Source: DATFKA01 sp042095835 (GTDB lineage Bacteria; Bacteroidota; Bacteroidia; Chitinophagales; Saprospiraceae). From it: 23,821 bases of DNA. Positions 14,606 through 23,725 of this stretch are shown here, in pieces. The position numbers and the translations under genes are program-made. The DNA lies in contig JBELML010000103.1 of assembly GCA_042095835.1 (NCBI GenBank), positions 1 through 23,821 on the forward strand. Reading direction: 5' to 3'. A model generated the notes under the pieces. The model was not told the DNA's origin. It saw nothing but the letters and a program-made list of their open reading frames with translations, and made no database searches. Numbering within the stretch: position 1 is the first letter of the stretch; every line of letters begins with the position of its first letter.

Positions 14606-15862
14606 CTAGCCCAGATACTTCAAAGCCAAAACGGTCTGATCATCATGTGGGGCTGCCGTATCGACAAAGGCATTGACCGCTTGATCTAAAGCTTCAATCG
14701 TCTCTTTGGCAGAGGAGTGTAGGTTCTGATCGAGTACAGCTTGAATACGATCCATTTCAAACATCTCGCCATCTGGATTCATGGCTTCTGAAAGGCCATC
14801 GGTATACAGGAGTATAGCATTGCCTTTACGTACTTGAATTTCTCCAACCGAAAATTGAGCAGATTCAAATATGCCTACCAGGGGCCCCTGAGAGGTGGTC
14901 AAGGGGCGAAATCCATGTTTATTGGTGGAAACAAAAGGTGGATTATGTCCAGCATTCACATATCGAAGAAGGCCCGTTCTGAAGTTGAAAACCCCGACAA
15001 AAAGACTGACGAACATCATATCATCATTATTCTTAGCGAGCAGGCCATTGAGTCCGGGGATCACCTTATCAAAAGCATCTTGGTTGTTGATCAGCATCCG
15101 AAGTGCGCTAATAGTGCGCATCATAAAAAGCGCTGCGGGCATCCCTTTGCCAGACACATCACCGATAGCAAAATAGATGCGATCCTCGTCTACTAGAGCG
15201 GCATCATAAAAATCGCCACCCACTTCGCGAGCTTGCTTAATGATAGCATGAGCATCAAGGGCAGGCGCCAATGGAAGTAGGTTGGCACCATTGGGTACAA
15301 TGCCGGATTGAATTTTACCAGCGGTTTCCAGCTCTTTTTCTAGTTGTTTATACTTGAGTTGTTCCTCCATTTCCTGGATGAGGGCGTGGTTGGTACGTTG
15401 GAGTCGGTTTGCCATGGTGGCCATTAGGTTGCGGAAGCCTTTGCGGGTCATCAATACTTGTCCCCAGAAAGTTCGCTCGGGGATCAGCAGGACGGTACTT
15501 GCTTGATGGCATACACCTAATGCGGAGATGGGGCGCTCTAAGACAATAGACATTTCCCCCACGAATTCTCCAGGAAGGATGGGAAAGGTAGCCTTGCTAC
15601 CATCATTTTCAATGATGATACGTAGCTCTCCATCGATGAGTAAATAGAGGGTGTCGTTGTCCTGCCCAGGCTCGAAAAGGGTAGCTCCCTGCTCCAACTC
15701 TTTGACGGTAGACTCCGATAGGATCACCCTGATTTGATCTTGCTCAAATCCCCTAAAGATAGGGAAGGCTCGGTAGTCGATATTCGATAAAGTTGGATGC
15801 ATAGAAGAATCGTTGAAAAACGAATATCGGTAAAATTTTGAGAAAAGTGCAGTGCTGGTCAA
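14606..15862 (-). CDS. PP2C/SpoIIE serine phosphatase with N-terminal cyclic-nucleotide-binding domain
   Basis: The longest frame gives 418 aa; ATG 15802 (Met21, starting MHPTLSNIDY) is the likelier start. Order: cNMP-binding/Crp-like fold at about 35-150 (GATLFEPGQDNDTLYLLIDGEL, FPILPGEFVGEMSIV), a charged coiled linker at about 160-190 (EMEEQLKYKQLEKELETAGKIQ), and a SpoIIE/RsbU-type PPM phosphatase with its metal and fold motifs REVGGDFYD, GDVSGKGMPAALFM, NAGHNPP, LLYTDGLSEAMN and APHDDQTVLAL. Such enzymes dephosphorylate phosphoserine on anti-sigma antagonists or related partners; none is encoded in this window. It follows the response regulator gene directly, the last gene of the signalling cassette. 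Confidence 0.92.
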   Translation of the reverse strand: MTSTALFSKFYRYSFFNDSSMHPTLSNIDYRAFPIFRGFEQDQIRVILSESTVKELEQGATLFEPGQDNDTLYLLIDGELRIIIENDGSKATFPILPGEFVGEMSIVLERPISALGVCHQASTVLLIPERTFWGQVLMTRKGFRNLMATMANRLQRTNHALIQEMEEQLKYKQLEKELETAGKIQSGIVPNGANLLPLAPALDAHAIIKQAREVGGDFYDAALVDEDRIYFAIGDVSGKGMPAALFMMRTISALRMLINNQDAFDKVIPGLNGLLAKNNDDMMFVSLFVGVFNFRTGLLRYVNAGHNPPFVSTNKHGFRPLTTSQGPLVGIFESAQFSVGEIQVRKGNAILLYTDGLSEAMNPDGEMFEMDRIQAVLDQNLHSSAKETIEALDQAVNAFVDTAAPHDDQTVLALKYLG

Positions 15863-15869
15863 AGGGATA

Positions 15870-16490
15870 TTAGCGCCCCTGAAACTTATTGATCGCCTCT
15901 ACTCGATTATTGACCTCTAGCTTCTTATAGATTCTAGCCAATTGGACTTTTACAGATCCTTCTGTGATGAACAAGCGCGCAGCAATTTCTTTGTTCTGTA
16001 AGCCTTTACAGAGCTCTTCGAGAATGACAATTTGACGAGGTGTGAGGTTTTCGGTATTGCCCGGACGGAAGCTTTTTAATACTTTTCGTGCTATTTCTGG
16101 AGACATCGGCGCGCCGCCCTCGAAATAATTCCGAATTGCACGAATGATACCGTGGGCACCCTCTCGTTTTAAGACATAGCCTTCGGCACCAAATCGCAAA
16201 GAATCGAAGAGGTTCTCATCTTTGGCGAATACGGTGAACATAATAAAAGCCATATCGGGGCATTTTCGTTTGACTCGGAACATACACTCTACACCATTCA
16301 TATGAGGTAATCCAATATCCATAATGACGATTTCAGGGTTGAGCTTTGGAAGGCTGATCAAGGCATCTTCAGCGTTATTGAAACTGCATTTGCACTGTAA
16401 ATCTTCCGTTTGGTTGATTTTCTCTTTTAGCATTTGGAGTTTCTGTGGATCGTCTTCTACGATACCGACTTGGATTTTTCGGTTTTCCAT
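15870..16490 (-). CDS. NarL/LuxR-type response regulator
   Basis: The frame stays open to 16622, but its extra 44 residues are low in family similarity and ATG 16490 (MENRKIQVGIVEDDPQ) gives the standard 206-aa protein. Receiver domain: acidic pair EDD at 12-14, phosphoacceptor Asp58 in EIVIMDIGLP, switch Thr in MFTVFA, Lys in GYVLKREG. C-terminal LuxR helix-turn-helix: NLTPRQIVILEELCKGLQNKEIAARLFITEGSVKVQLARIYKKLEVNNR. It should be phosphorylated by the sensor kinase encoded upstream and bind DNA. It lies between the kinase (stop 16707) and the phosphatase (8 bp away). Confidence 0.94.
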   Translation of the reverse strand: MENRKIQVGIVEDDPQKLQMLKEKINQTEDLQCKCSFNNAEDALISLPKLNPEIVIMDIGLPHMNGVECMFRVKRKCPDMAFIMFTVFAKDENLFDSLRFGAEGYVLKREGAHGIIRAIRNYFEGGAPMSPEIARKVLKSFRPGNTENLTPRQIVILEELCKGLQNKEIAARLFITEGSVKVQLARIYKKLEVNNRVEAINKFQGR

Positions 16491-16706
16491 ACTGTGGTAT
16501 ATGTTGTGGTAATGTCTACCTCCGCTCCTCGCATACGTGGAGTCTTTCGCCAGAGGCTTCCGCCACCGGATAAAGCTCTGGCAGAAGAGTAAGCTTTGGT
16601 AGATGAATAGTGATTTATGCATACTGACAGAATTCTGCGATTTTTCGTCAGTAGTAAATATAACTGATGGGTTTTAGTTCTGAAAGATAACTTTGGATAG
16701 CAAAAG
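16491..16706 (-). promoter_or_regulatory. Structured leader between kinase and response regulator
   Basis: The 216 bp between the kinase stop and the regulator start hold no recognisable gene. An imperfect hairpin is visible: GCCAGAG-GCTT (16549-16559) against AAGCTCTGGC (16573-16582), ten pairs with one bulge. It could hold a second promoter or a processing site. Confidence 0.4.
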
Positions 16707-19700
16707 TCACTCTACGGGTTGGTTTGCTTGTATAGGGAGTTTGATATTGATTTTTGTTCCTGCTCCTAAGGCAGATTGAATATCAAAGGCACCTTTCAGT
16801 TCTTCGGTTCTTTTGCGCATACTATTGAGACCTCTGCCCTTCCCTTGGGCGCTATTGAGGTCCATACCTACGCCATTATCGGCAATGAATAGATGTAGGC
16901 TATCCTGATCGATCTGAACTTGATAGTCGACTTGCCTTGCTTGTGCATATTTGACAATGTTGTGCATGGCTTCTTTAGAAATTCTCAACAAATTATTGCG
17001 AAAAGCGCGGCCCAGTGGGAGAGACGGGAGGTCATCTGGAATAAGAATAGTCAATTCCATGTTTCGGCCTGCCATATACTTTCGGATATCGAGTTCTATT
17101 TTTTCGAGCATGATATCCAGGGGCGTAAAATCACTTTCAAGAATCCATAAGATTTCCTCCATTTTATCTAAGGAGATATTGGCATGCTGTGATATTTCAG
17201 ATACGAGGTTAGTTTTCTTCTCCTCATTTTCTTCGTAGAGCAGATCAATAGACTTTGCGCTGATATCAGAAAGTTCTCTTCCTAGCTCATCGTGTAGATC
17301 ATCGGCAATGCGGTTGCGCTCCTCGTGTAAGGCACGCTCCTGATCTCTGGCAATTTTTTCTTCGCGCAATTTCTTTTGAACAAAATACCGAATCAATAAA
17401 GCAATAATACCAATGATAAACACCAAAGCACTTAACCTGAACCAGAGGGTTTCCCAAAACGGCGGCTGGATGTTGATCGACAAAGATCGCAGGGATGATT
17501 CTACACCATTGGCATTGATCGCGATGATGTCTAGACGATAATCTCCAGGTGGTAGGTTATTATATTTGGCAGACCCTCCATTCATGATGGTAGTCCATTC
17601 GGTGTCATAGTTGTGCAGGAGGTAGCGTAGTCGATTGTAGGCTTGTTGGTGATAACCAACAGCGACAAGGTCAAAAGAGAGGTCGTTTTCGAGGTAATTT
17701 AAATGGATGTTTTTTGCTTCGCTAACGACGGTATCACCTTGGTAGGGGATGTTGTTGATTAAGAGTTGGTCGATATGGACTTGTGGTGGATGAGGGTAGG
17801 GGTTTATTTCTTTAGGATCGAAAAAAGTAAGGCCTTCTTTATGTCCTAGCCAGAGCAGTTTGTTTTTGCTTAAATATTGGCTATAGATACTAAAGTCTTC
17901 GCCCATTAATCCATCTTTTTGGCCAAAGAAAAAGAGTTGCTGGTCTTGCTGATCAAATTTCCATAGACCATTGGTAGTGGCAATCCACAGGTTTTTATCT
18001 GCATCTTCCTGGATGGAATGCACATTGACTTGCCCGATTTCCCAATTTTTGCTAAAAGGAGAGACCACTTTTTGCTCGGCTGTTAGTTGCATTACCCCTT
18101 TTGAGGTGCCTAGCCACAAGACTTTATTTTCCTCATCATTGTAATAACAAAAAACTTCGGCACCTATGGGAATAGTTATAGGAGCTTGGTAAGCACCCTG
18201 CTCTTTTTTGAACCAGAGGAGGTCTCTTTTTTGAAAAGGAACATATAAGTCTTGGTTGCTATTTTCATGAACTATACCAACGTCAAGGCCTTTATAGCTA
18301 AGTAGCTCAGGTATGGGTTTTGTAATACATTCACCAGATGGAGGACATTGGAGTATGGCCAAGCCCTGCACGGTTTTAACCACCGTTTGCTGCGAAAAAA
18401 ATAAAGGATGAATATCAATAATAGGATCAGTTGAAAGCTCAAGCCGCCGTTTCCATTGCTTCTTTTCTTGATCATACTGAAGTATATATTCCCTGCTAAT
18501 ACCTAGTATTTGTCCCTGATGGTTGGTACTCAGTTTTTTGAGGCCCGTCAAGGCCGTCTCCTCCAGCTCAGGGGCCTGAGAAAAAGTTTGTCGAAGCGCT
18601 CCTGTTTGATCAAAAAGGAAAACACCATTATTTTTGGTAGAAAGCCAGATCTCGCCGGATATAGATTGGACAACACTGGTAATATTTAAACGTCCATTAG
18701 GTATTGGATACCTAGGATGCTGAAAGGCTAGCTCGCCCTGGACCGAATAATCTACACCGGAATTCAATAAGCCCACCCATAGATTTTGATAATCATCATA
18801 ATGGAGTCCCAAAATTAGATTGGAGGCCAAGCTAGTGTTTTGTTCAGGAGTATGAACCCAGTTTTTGATGAAGGATTGATTGGATAAATTATAAAGCCAT
18901 AGGCCCTGATTACGAGTAGCTACCAATAGATAGGTACTATCGATCATTACAGCATCGATACAAGCCAATTTATCCAAACCAGATGGCCTTATTTTCCGAT
19001 CGAGATAAAGCTGCTTACCATCAAAAGGAACTAAACCGAAGCCATCAGTAAGTACGAGGAATTCATCCTCCTGGTATTGTACGATTTGAGTAGCTTTAAA
19101 TCCTTTGATTTTTTGACCAAAGGTCTGTTGGGTCCACTGACCTGTCGCTTGCCTCTCGAATACTTCAAAACCTGGAGCAGCTAACCAGGGGAAAGCATAA
19201 ATTTTCTGAACTTCGCCCGCTGTATTGGTGGATACTTTGAAAAAGTAGCCTTGAGTTTGGATTGGAAGGTGAATATAATCTGTGGGATCAGCTAAATTAA
19301 CCGAAAGGATATTATTCTCAGCCCTTAACCAAAGACGATGATTGTCTTGCTCTAGATAAAAGGCTCTGTAGTCGACCTGTAATTTGGGATTCGCCCTCAG
19401 CGTCGAGAAATTGATAACTATATATGGAGTCGGTATGGCGTTGGTATTGGTGCAGAGATTGGCCTGTAGTAAACCACATGTCTCCATGCTTATCCTCTAA
19501 GAAATCACTCTGGATGCTTTCTCTAAGGGACTTGAAATTGGCTTCCTGGTAGGTCTTGATTTGCAAGCCATCAAAACGATTGATGCCCTTGACGGACCCT
19601 ATCCATACAAAACCTCGACTATCTTTATTGATATAACTAGGAAAAGATTCATCGGTAAGATAGTAGCCCTCCGCTTTGGATATGTGCTGGAAAGAAAAAT

Positions 19701-19824
19701 CTGGGGACTGGGCATGAGTAGTTAAGGCAAGTACGACTTGCAGTAAACAGAGCACTAAAATGATAGTTAAGTACCTGACTTTTATCAATCTGTTAAAGTT
19801 TGAACAGTCTTTCAACAATGCCAC
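16707..19824 (-). pseudogene. Propeller-type sensor histidine kinase interrupted by a one-base frameshift
   Basis: Two overlapping frames make one protein of about 1038 aa. The N-terminal frame (from GTG 19824; no in-frame ATG) has a signal peptide (LTIILVLCLLQVVLALTTHAQ) and the first propeller repeats (GFVWIGSVKGINRFDG, GDMWFTTGQSLHQY). The second frame (open from 19487) continues with more WxGT-like blades, a Y_Y_Y domain (LPPGDYRLDIIAINANG), a membrane helix (LSALVFIIGIIALLIRYFV), HisKA_3 dimerisation box with His in ADDLHDELG (codon 17292-17294), and HATPase (NGVGM, GKGRGLNSMRKR). One extra base, best placed in the GGG at 19386-19388, explains the shift: removing it gives exactly 1039 codons. 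Could be mutation, phase variation or sequencing error. It senses something periplasmic and phosphorylates the next gene's product. Confidence 0.9.
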
Positions 19825-19887
19825 ATATTAGCATTTCTTTACCTTAAAATATCACGGGTTTTAACTAGGTGTTTTTGAGGTCATATT

Positions 19888-20667
19888 TTAGTTCTCATAC
19901 CAAGGGATGGGGCATTCTCCGCCTACTCTAGCATACATGATTCCCACGTTTTTACCTCTACTACTCGTGGTAATGTTTCTTGTAGAAGCAGATGATTGTT
20001 GTTGCAATCCACGTATTTGATCACCCTCTACCTTCAGCGTGAAGCTACCTCTTTTGAGTTGCTTAATCAGCTTGGGGTCACTGGGGCTCCACTCTTGTAG
20101 TGCTGTCCTCCCATAGCGGACACTGCCTCCAGAGAAAATAAGATTCTCGAAAGCGGTAGATAGAATATCTAACTCCTGTTCGTTAAAATAGGCAAATCCA
20201 AAATCTTCTTTAAAATATTCCAAATCAGAAGCTTTGACAGACTCGATTTTGGCTTGCTGTTCAGAAGAACGGAGGAAATCATCGTGACGGTTAGTCATTT
20301 TCCATATCCCTAATGGTTGGGGTTGATCGACCTCAGGTAGGACTTTAAAAAAGGTCGGAATGCTGGCATCAAAATAGACCCAATCGATCTGTAATCTTTT
20401 CTCTTTAGACAGCGGTTCTAAGGAGAAAGCCAAGCCTGCAAATTTTTGCCCATTTGATGCTTTTGCCGCGCCATCCTGAAGTAGCTGCTTGATGTCCTTG
20501 CTACTGTACTTGATCCCAATAAAAGGTGGTCTACCGCCACCTTCTCCGATTTCATCAAGAATTTCTGCTTTGAGATCTGGTTTGAGGACTTTATTAATAT
20601 AATGGGTTAATTCCTCTCTTAGCTCTTTTTTGATGGTGGCTCTTATCCTAGAAAAAATGCCAAACAT
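19888..20667 (-). CDS. Protein of unknown function
   Basis: A 259-aa soluble protein without signal peptide or membrane segments. The N-terminus is a basic amphipathic helix (RIRATIKKELREELTHYINKVLK), followed by a mixed alpha/beta body with phrases such as GIKYSSKDIKQLLQDGAAKASNGQKFAGLAFSLEPLSKEKRLQIDWVYF and an Arg/Ser/Gln-rich tail ending RVGGECPIPWYEN. I do not recognise it. The long helix could mediate oligomerisation. It lies 63 bp upstream of the kinase gene on the same strand, so it may belong to the same operon. Confidence 0.65.
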   Translation of the reverse strand: MFGIFSRIRATIKKELREELTHYINKVLKPDLKAEILDEIGEGGGRPPFIGIKYSSKDIKQLLQDGAAKASNGQKFAGLAFSLEPLSKEKRLQIDWVYFDASIPTFFKVLPEVDQPQPLGIWKMTNRHDDFLRSSEQQAKIESVKASDLEYFKEDFGFAYFNEQELDILSTAFENLIFSGGSVRYGRTALQEWSPSDPKLIKQLKRGSFTLKVEGDQIRGLQQQSSASTRNITTSSRGKNVGIMYARVGGECPIPWYEN

Positions 20668-20946
20668 GGTTGTAATTGTTTTGAAGGGTTGGTAAATGAC
20701 GATAGAAAATTACTTAAAAAATAGCTGCTTTACATCTTTTGCCTTATAAATCGTAGGAAGTGATAACTTTCGATAGCGCTAGCCAAGGTGTTAACCAAAG
20801 ATAACTTGTGCCGTCTAAGTAGATTCCTGAACTTTGGTCCATCAAAATGATTATTTCGTTTGACACCGTAACATAAAAACAGCAAACCTATATTCCTATG
20901 ATGATCCCATTTAACCGAACCTTTTGAACTGTAGAATTTTTTCCTC
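20668..20946. other. Intergenic stretch with no gene seen
   Basis: AT-rich DNA with stops in every frame. It should contain the promoter of the minus-strand 259-aa gene; I found no clear motif, RNA gene or repeat here. Confidence 0.5.
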
Positions 20947-20975
20947 TTGACCTAAATCCCACTTACCGCTAGTAT
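20947..20975 (+). promoter_or_regulatory. Possible sigma-70-like promoter
   Basis: TTGACC (20947-20952) and TAGTAT (20970-20975) are 17 bases apart, a normal -35/-10 spacing. Bacteroidota use a different consensus (TTTG / TAnnTTTG), which is not seen, so this is tentative. The predicted start would be just before the palindrome and hairpin below. Confidence 0.3.
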
Positions 20976-20982
20976 AGTAAGT

Positions 20983-21034
20983 CATTACGTAATGGGAGGA
21001 GAGTTGCCGAAAGGCAATCTCTTCTTTCTTTTTT
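20983..21034 (+). terminator. 12-bp palindrome followed by terminator-like hairpin, upstream of the peroxidase
   Basis: CATTACGTAATG (20983-20994) is a perfect palindrome. Directly after it GGAGA-TTGCC (20998-21008, one bulged G) pairs with GGCAATCTCT (21013-21022) around a GAAA loop, followed by the T-rich tract CTTTCTTTTTT to 21034. It would stop plus-strand transcription about 155 bp before the peroxidase ATG. With a promoter upstream it may define a ~55-nt RNA or an attenuator. Confidence 0.5.
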
Positions 21035-21190
21035 GAGTGCGTTTTTCTTAATCAGACTATTTTCTACATCGTTTTCTGCACTTGCTTCACAAATCCTTTC
21101 TCTTCCATAAAAGTCTATTAGCCACAGTGTACTCCTGTATGCCTAGTAGCCTTGTTCAAGAATCAAAATCGTCAACTAAAACTCGATATC

Positions 21191-22627
21191 ATGTCAAATC
21201 AGAAACATCACGGTATTCGCCAGCGGCATTCAATGAATCATCTTTGCAGTCCTAATTCTTATGAGTATGAAAGAGAAGGACGATTCGGACGATTGTTCAG
21301 ATCTAGCCACGCGGTGAGTCCATTATATTCCAATCCTAATGCTTTAATAGAATTAGGAAAGTTAGGAGGCGTCATGGATAGCATGGGGAATAAGGACTTA
21401 ACCCAAACAGTACCATTGGGTATGATCTTTCTCGGTCAATTCATTGACCACGATATTACCCTAGACACGGAATCTCGTTTTAACCAAGTCAATGATCCTA
21501 GTCAAATTGAAAACTTCCGAACACCCAATTTAGACCTGGATTGTATTTTTGGAGAAGGACCAGAGGATGAGCCTTTTCTCTACGAAGCCGATTCTTTAAA
21601 ACTCATCACTGGTGCCACGAATAGGAACCTCCAGCAGGCTGCTAATCTCGAAAGAGAAGATCTCGCACGTAATGGGCAGGGCAAAGCCATTATTGGGGAC
21701 CCAAGAAATGATGAGAATAGAATTATCTCTCAAATGCAGTTGCTATTTATTCGATTTTATAATAAAATCTATGATCAGTTAGCTGCTGGCGAGCTTGCAG
21801 GTCATTCAGATGCTGAGATTTATGAAGAGGCAAGAAAAGCTGCCGTTTGGCACTACCAGTGGATTATTCTACACGAATTTTTACCAACCATCATTGGCCA
21901 AAACCTAATCAATACGATCATTGCTGAAGGTAGACAATGGTACCGACCACATGATCGGCCATTTATGCCTGTAGAGTTTTCTGTAGCAGCCTATCGCTTT
22001 GGTCATTCTATGATCCCACAAAAGCTAAGGTTACGGGCTGGAGGACAGGAACATGATTTATTCTCAACTGCCATTGGTGGCGGTTTTTCCAAGGTGACGA
22101 GTACGGATCAAATTGTGGAGTGGAGCCAATTCTTTGATATCAACGGAAGTCATCAATTGGCGACTAAACTCGACATCAAATTATCTTCAGAACTACTTAG
22201 TCTGCCCTTTTTACCTCCTGCCGTTCCAGCTGAAGAGAAATCATTAGCGACGCGGAATTTGAGAAGAGGTAATAGCTTTCTACTGCCTTCAGGCCAGACC
22301 GTAGCCAATTGTATGGAGATCGACCAAGCTGATATTAACAGAGTAGTAGATACGGCACAGGATTTAATTAGAAACCAAAACATTGATTTATCAAGCGGTA
22401 TTCCACTTTGGTTTTATATCCTAGTAGAAGGTGGAGAACTAGGTCGAGATGGTGTACCTGGAGAAGGACTCGGGCCTATGGGTGGTAGAATAGTCGGAGA
22501 AGTTTTATACGGCCTATTAGAACTTGATGAGGGTTCGTTTCTGGGTTCGAATAGAAACTGGCTACCGAACTTAGCGAACAATGGAAAATTTACGATGAAA
22601 GATTTGATTGAGTTTGTAGAAGCTTAA
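21191..22627 (+). CDS. Animal-type heme peroxidase
   Basis: A frame from TTG 21152 exists, but ATG 21191 (MSNQKHHGIRQ) is the likelier start, giving 478 aa. Motifs of the peroxidase-cyclooxygenase superfamily are placed in order: the distal site GQFIDHD (His87; Asp86 corresponds to the heme-linked Asp of myeloperoxidase), GDPRNDE (Arg172 and Glu175 match the catalytic Arg and the second heme-linked Glu), and the proximal YRFGHS (His272). The C-terminus is ordered (GLGPMGGRIVGEVLYG). No signal peptide is seen, so it is cytoplasmic or exported another way. It oxidises halides or organic donors with hydrogen peroxide. A strong terminator ends the gene. Confidence 0.92.
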   Translation: MSNQKHHGIRQRHSMNHLCSPNSYEYEREGRFGRLFRSSHAVSPLYSNPNALIELGKLGGVMDSMGNKDLTQTVPLGMIFLGQFIDHDITLDTESRFNQVNDPSQIENFRTPNLDLDCIFGEGPEDEPFLYEADSLKLITGATNRNLQQAANLEREDLARNGQGKAIIGDPRNDENRIISQMQLLFIRFYNKIYDQLAAGELAGHSDAEIYEEARKAAVWHYQWIILHEFLPTIIGQNLINTIIAEGRQWYRPHDRPFMPVEFSVAAYRFGHSMIPQKLRLRAGGQEHDLFSTAIGGGFSKVTSTDQIVEWSQFFDINGSHQLATKLDIKLSSELLSLPFLPPAVPAEEKSLATRNLRRGNSFLLPSGQTVANCMEIDQADINRVVDTAQDLIRNQNIDLSSGIPLWFYILVEGGELGRDGVPGEGLGPMGGRIVGEVLYGLLELDEGSFLGSNRNWLPNLANNGKFTMKDLIEFVEA

Positions 22628-22684
22628 AATAGGTCGTTTCAACGTAAATAGATAGCGTATTATATCGCTAAATATCTAAGAAAT

Positions 22685-22721
22685 AGTGGTTGTCTTAAAT
22701 AGCTAAGGCGGCCACTTTTTT
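22685..22721 (+). terminator. Strong intrinsic terminator of the peroxidase gene
   Basis: AGTGGTTGTCTT (22685-22696) pairs over twelve positions with AAGGCGGCCACT (22705-22716), allowing G-U pairs, around an eight-base loop, followed by a run of T (22716-22721). It lies 58 bp after the peroxidase stop and 60 bp before the TPR gene start, so the two are separate units. Confidence 0.88.
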
Positions 22722-22780
22722 GTGCTAGCCTGAAGAAAATGGGTATATTTCCTAAATTAGATCAACCAACTATTGAAAAT

Positions 22781-23725
22781 ATGCACCGCTTTGTCTTCTT
22801 ACTACTCTTTTTGGTTTGTGCTTGCCAGCCTAGCGCTACAGAAGAAAAACCCAAGCTTGAAAACCTGACAGACTTTATCAAACAACCACAAGCCACTTCT
22901 CTTTTGGGGGAGCCTTTGTATGCTGCCGAACCCTCCGAAGCACTCATTGAGCGCTACCTCAAACGCAAGGCAACTTACCAGGAAGATTCTACTCAGATCG
23001 ATAATATCATCTGGATGGGACGCTTCACTGCCTATATGGGGAATTACGAGGAGGCCATTCGTATTTATTCTCAAGGACTGAAACGCTATCCACGACAAGC
23101 GCGACTATACCGGCATCGGGGCCATCGCTACATCAGCACTAGGCAATTAGATAAAGCTATCGAGGATTTTAAAAAAGCAGAAGCTTTAACTGAAGGGACC
23201 GTCAACCAATTTGAGCCAGACGGCATGCCTAATGCCCGGAATATACCTGTGAGTACCTTGCACGGTAATATTTATTATCACCTCGGCCTAGCCTATTATC
23301 TGAAGCAAGATATGCCTAATGCATTGGATGCTTATCAGAAATGCCTGGCTACCTCTACCATGCCTGATAATGTCGTTTCAGCCACGCACTGGCTCTATAT
23401 GATCGCCCGTCGAATGGGGAAAGAAGAACAAGCCAACCTCTATTTGAAGGACATCACAGCAGATATGGACATCATCGAAAATATGGCCTATCACCAAGCT
23501 TGCCTTTTCTATAAAGGGGAGATCGAAGAAGCAGCACTTGGTGACCAGGGCGATGCGCCTGCCAATGATGCGCTAGCTTATGCTATTGCCAATTGGTACC
23601 AATATAATGGAGATATTGCTGCCGCAAAGGAACGACTTGCCGCTATTTTAGAGAAAGATAGCTGGGCCGCTTTTGGCTATATTGCAGCGGAGTCGGATTG
23701 GGCGGAATTGGAGAGGGGGGAGTGA
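22781..23725 (+). CDS. TPR-repeat lipoprotein
   Basis: The frame is open from 22739, but ATG 22781 puts a textbook lipoprotein signal at the N-terminus (HRFVFLLLFLVCAC, lipid Cys about residue 14), giving 314 aa. The body has helix pairs of TPR type: YMGNYEEAIRIYSQGLKRYPRQARLYRHRGHRY, RQLDKAIEDFKKAEALT, GLAYYLKQDMPNALDAYQKCLATS, and YQYNGDIAAAKERLAAILEKDSW near the end. TPR lipoproteins usually scaffold protein complexes on the periplasmic face or act as substrate-binding adaptors; the partner is unknown. It is the last gene before the right edge. Confidence 0.85.
   Translation: MHRFVFLLLFLVCACQPSATEEKPKLENLTDFIKQPQATSLLGEPLYAAEPSEALIERYLKRKATYQEDSTQIDNIIWMGRFTAYMGNYEEAIRIYSQGLKRYPRQARLYRHRGHRYISTRQLDKAIEDFKKAEALTEGTVNQFEPDGMPNARNIPVSTLHGNIYYHLGLAYYLKQDMPNALDAYQKCLATSTMPDNVVSATHWLYMIARRMGKEEQANLYLKDITADMDIIENMAYHQACLFYKGEIEEAALGDQGDAPANDALAYAIANWYQYNGDIAAAKERLAAILEKDSWAAFGYIAAESDWAELERGE

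Noticed and set aside
16491..16622. 44-residue N-terminal extension of the response regulator
   Set aside because: The receiver domain starts normally at ATG 16490 and the upstream residues show no domain or signal sequence.
19380..19400. Programmed -1 frameshift site in the kinase gene
   Set aside because: The shift needed is +1, and no slippery X-XXY-YYZ heptamer is in phase; a mutation, switch or sequencing error is simpler.
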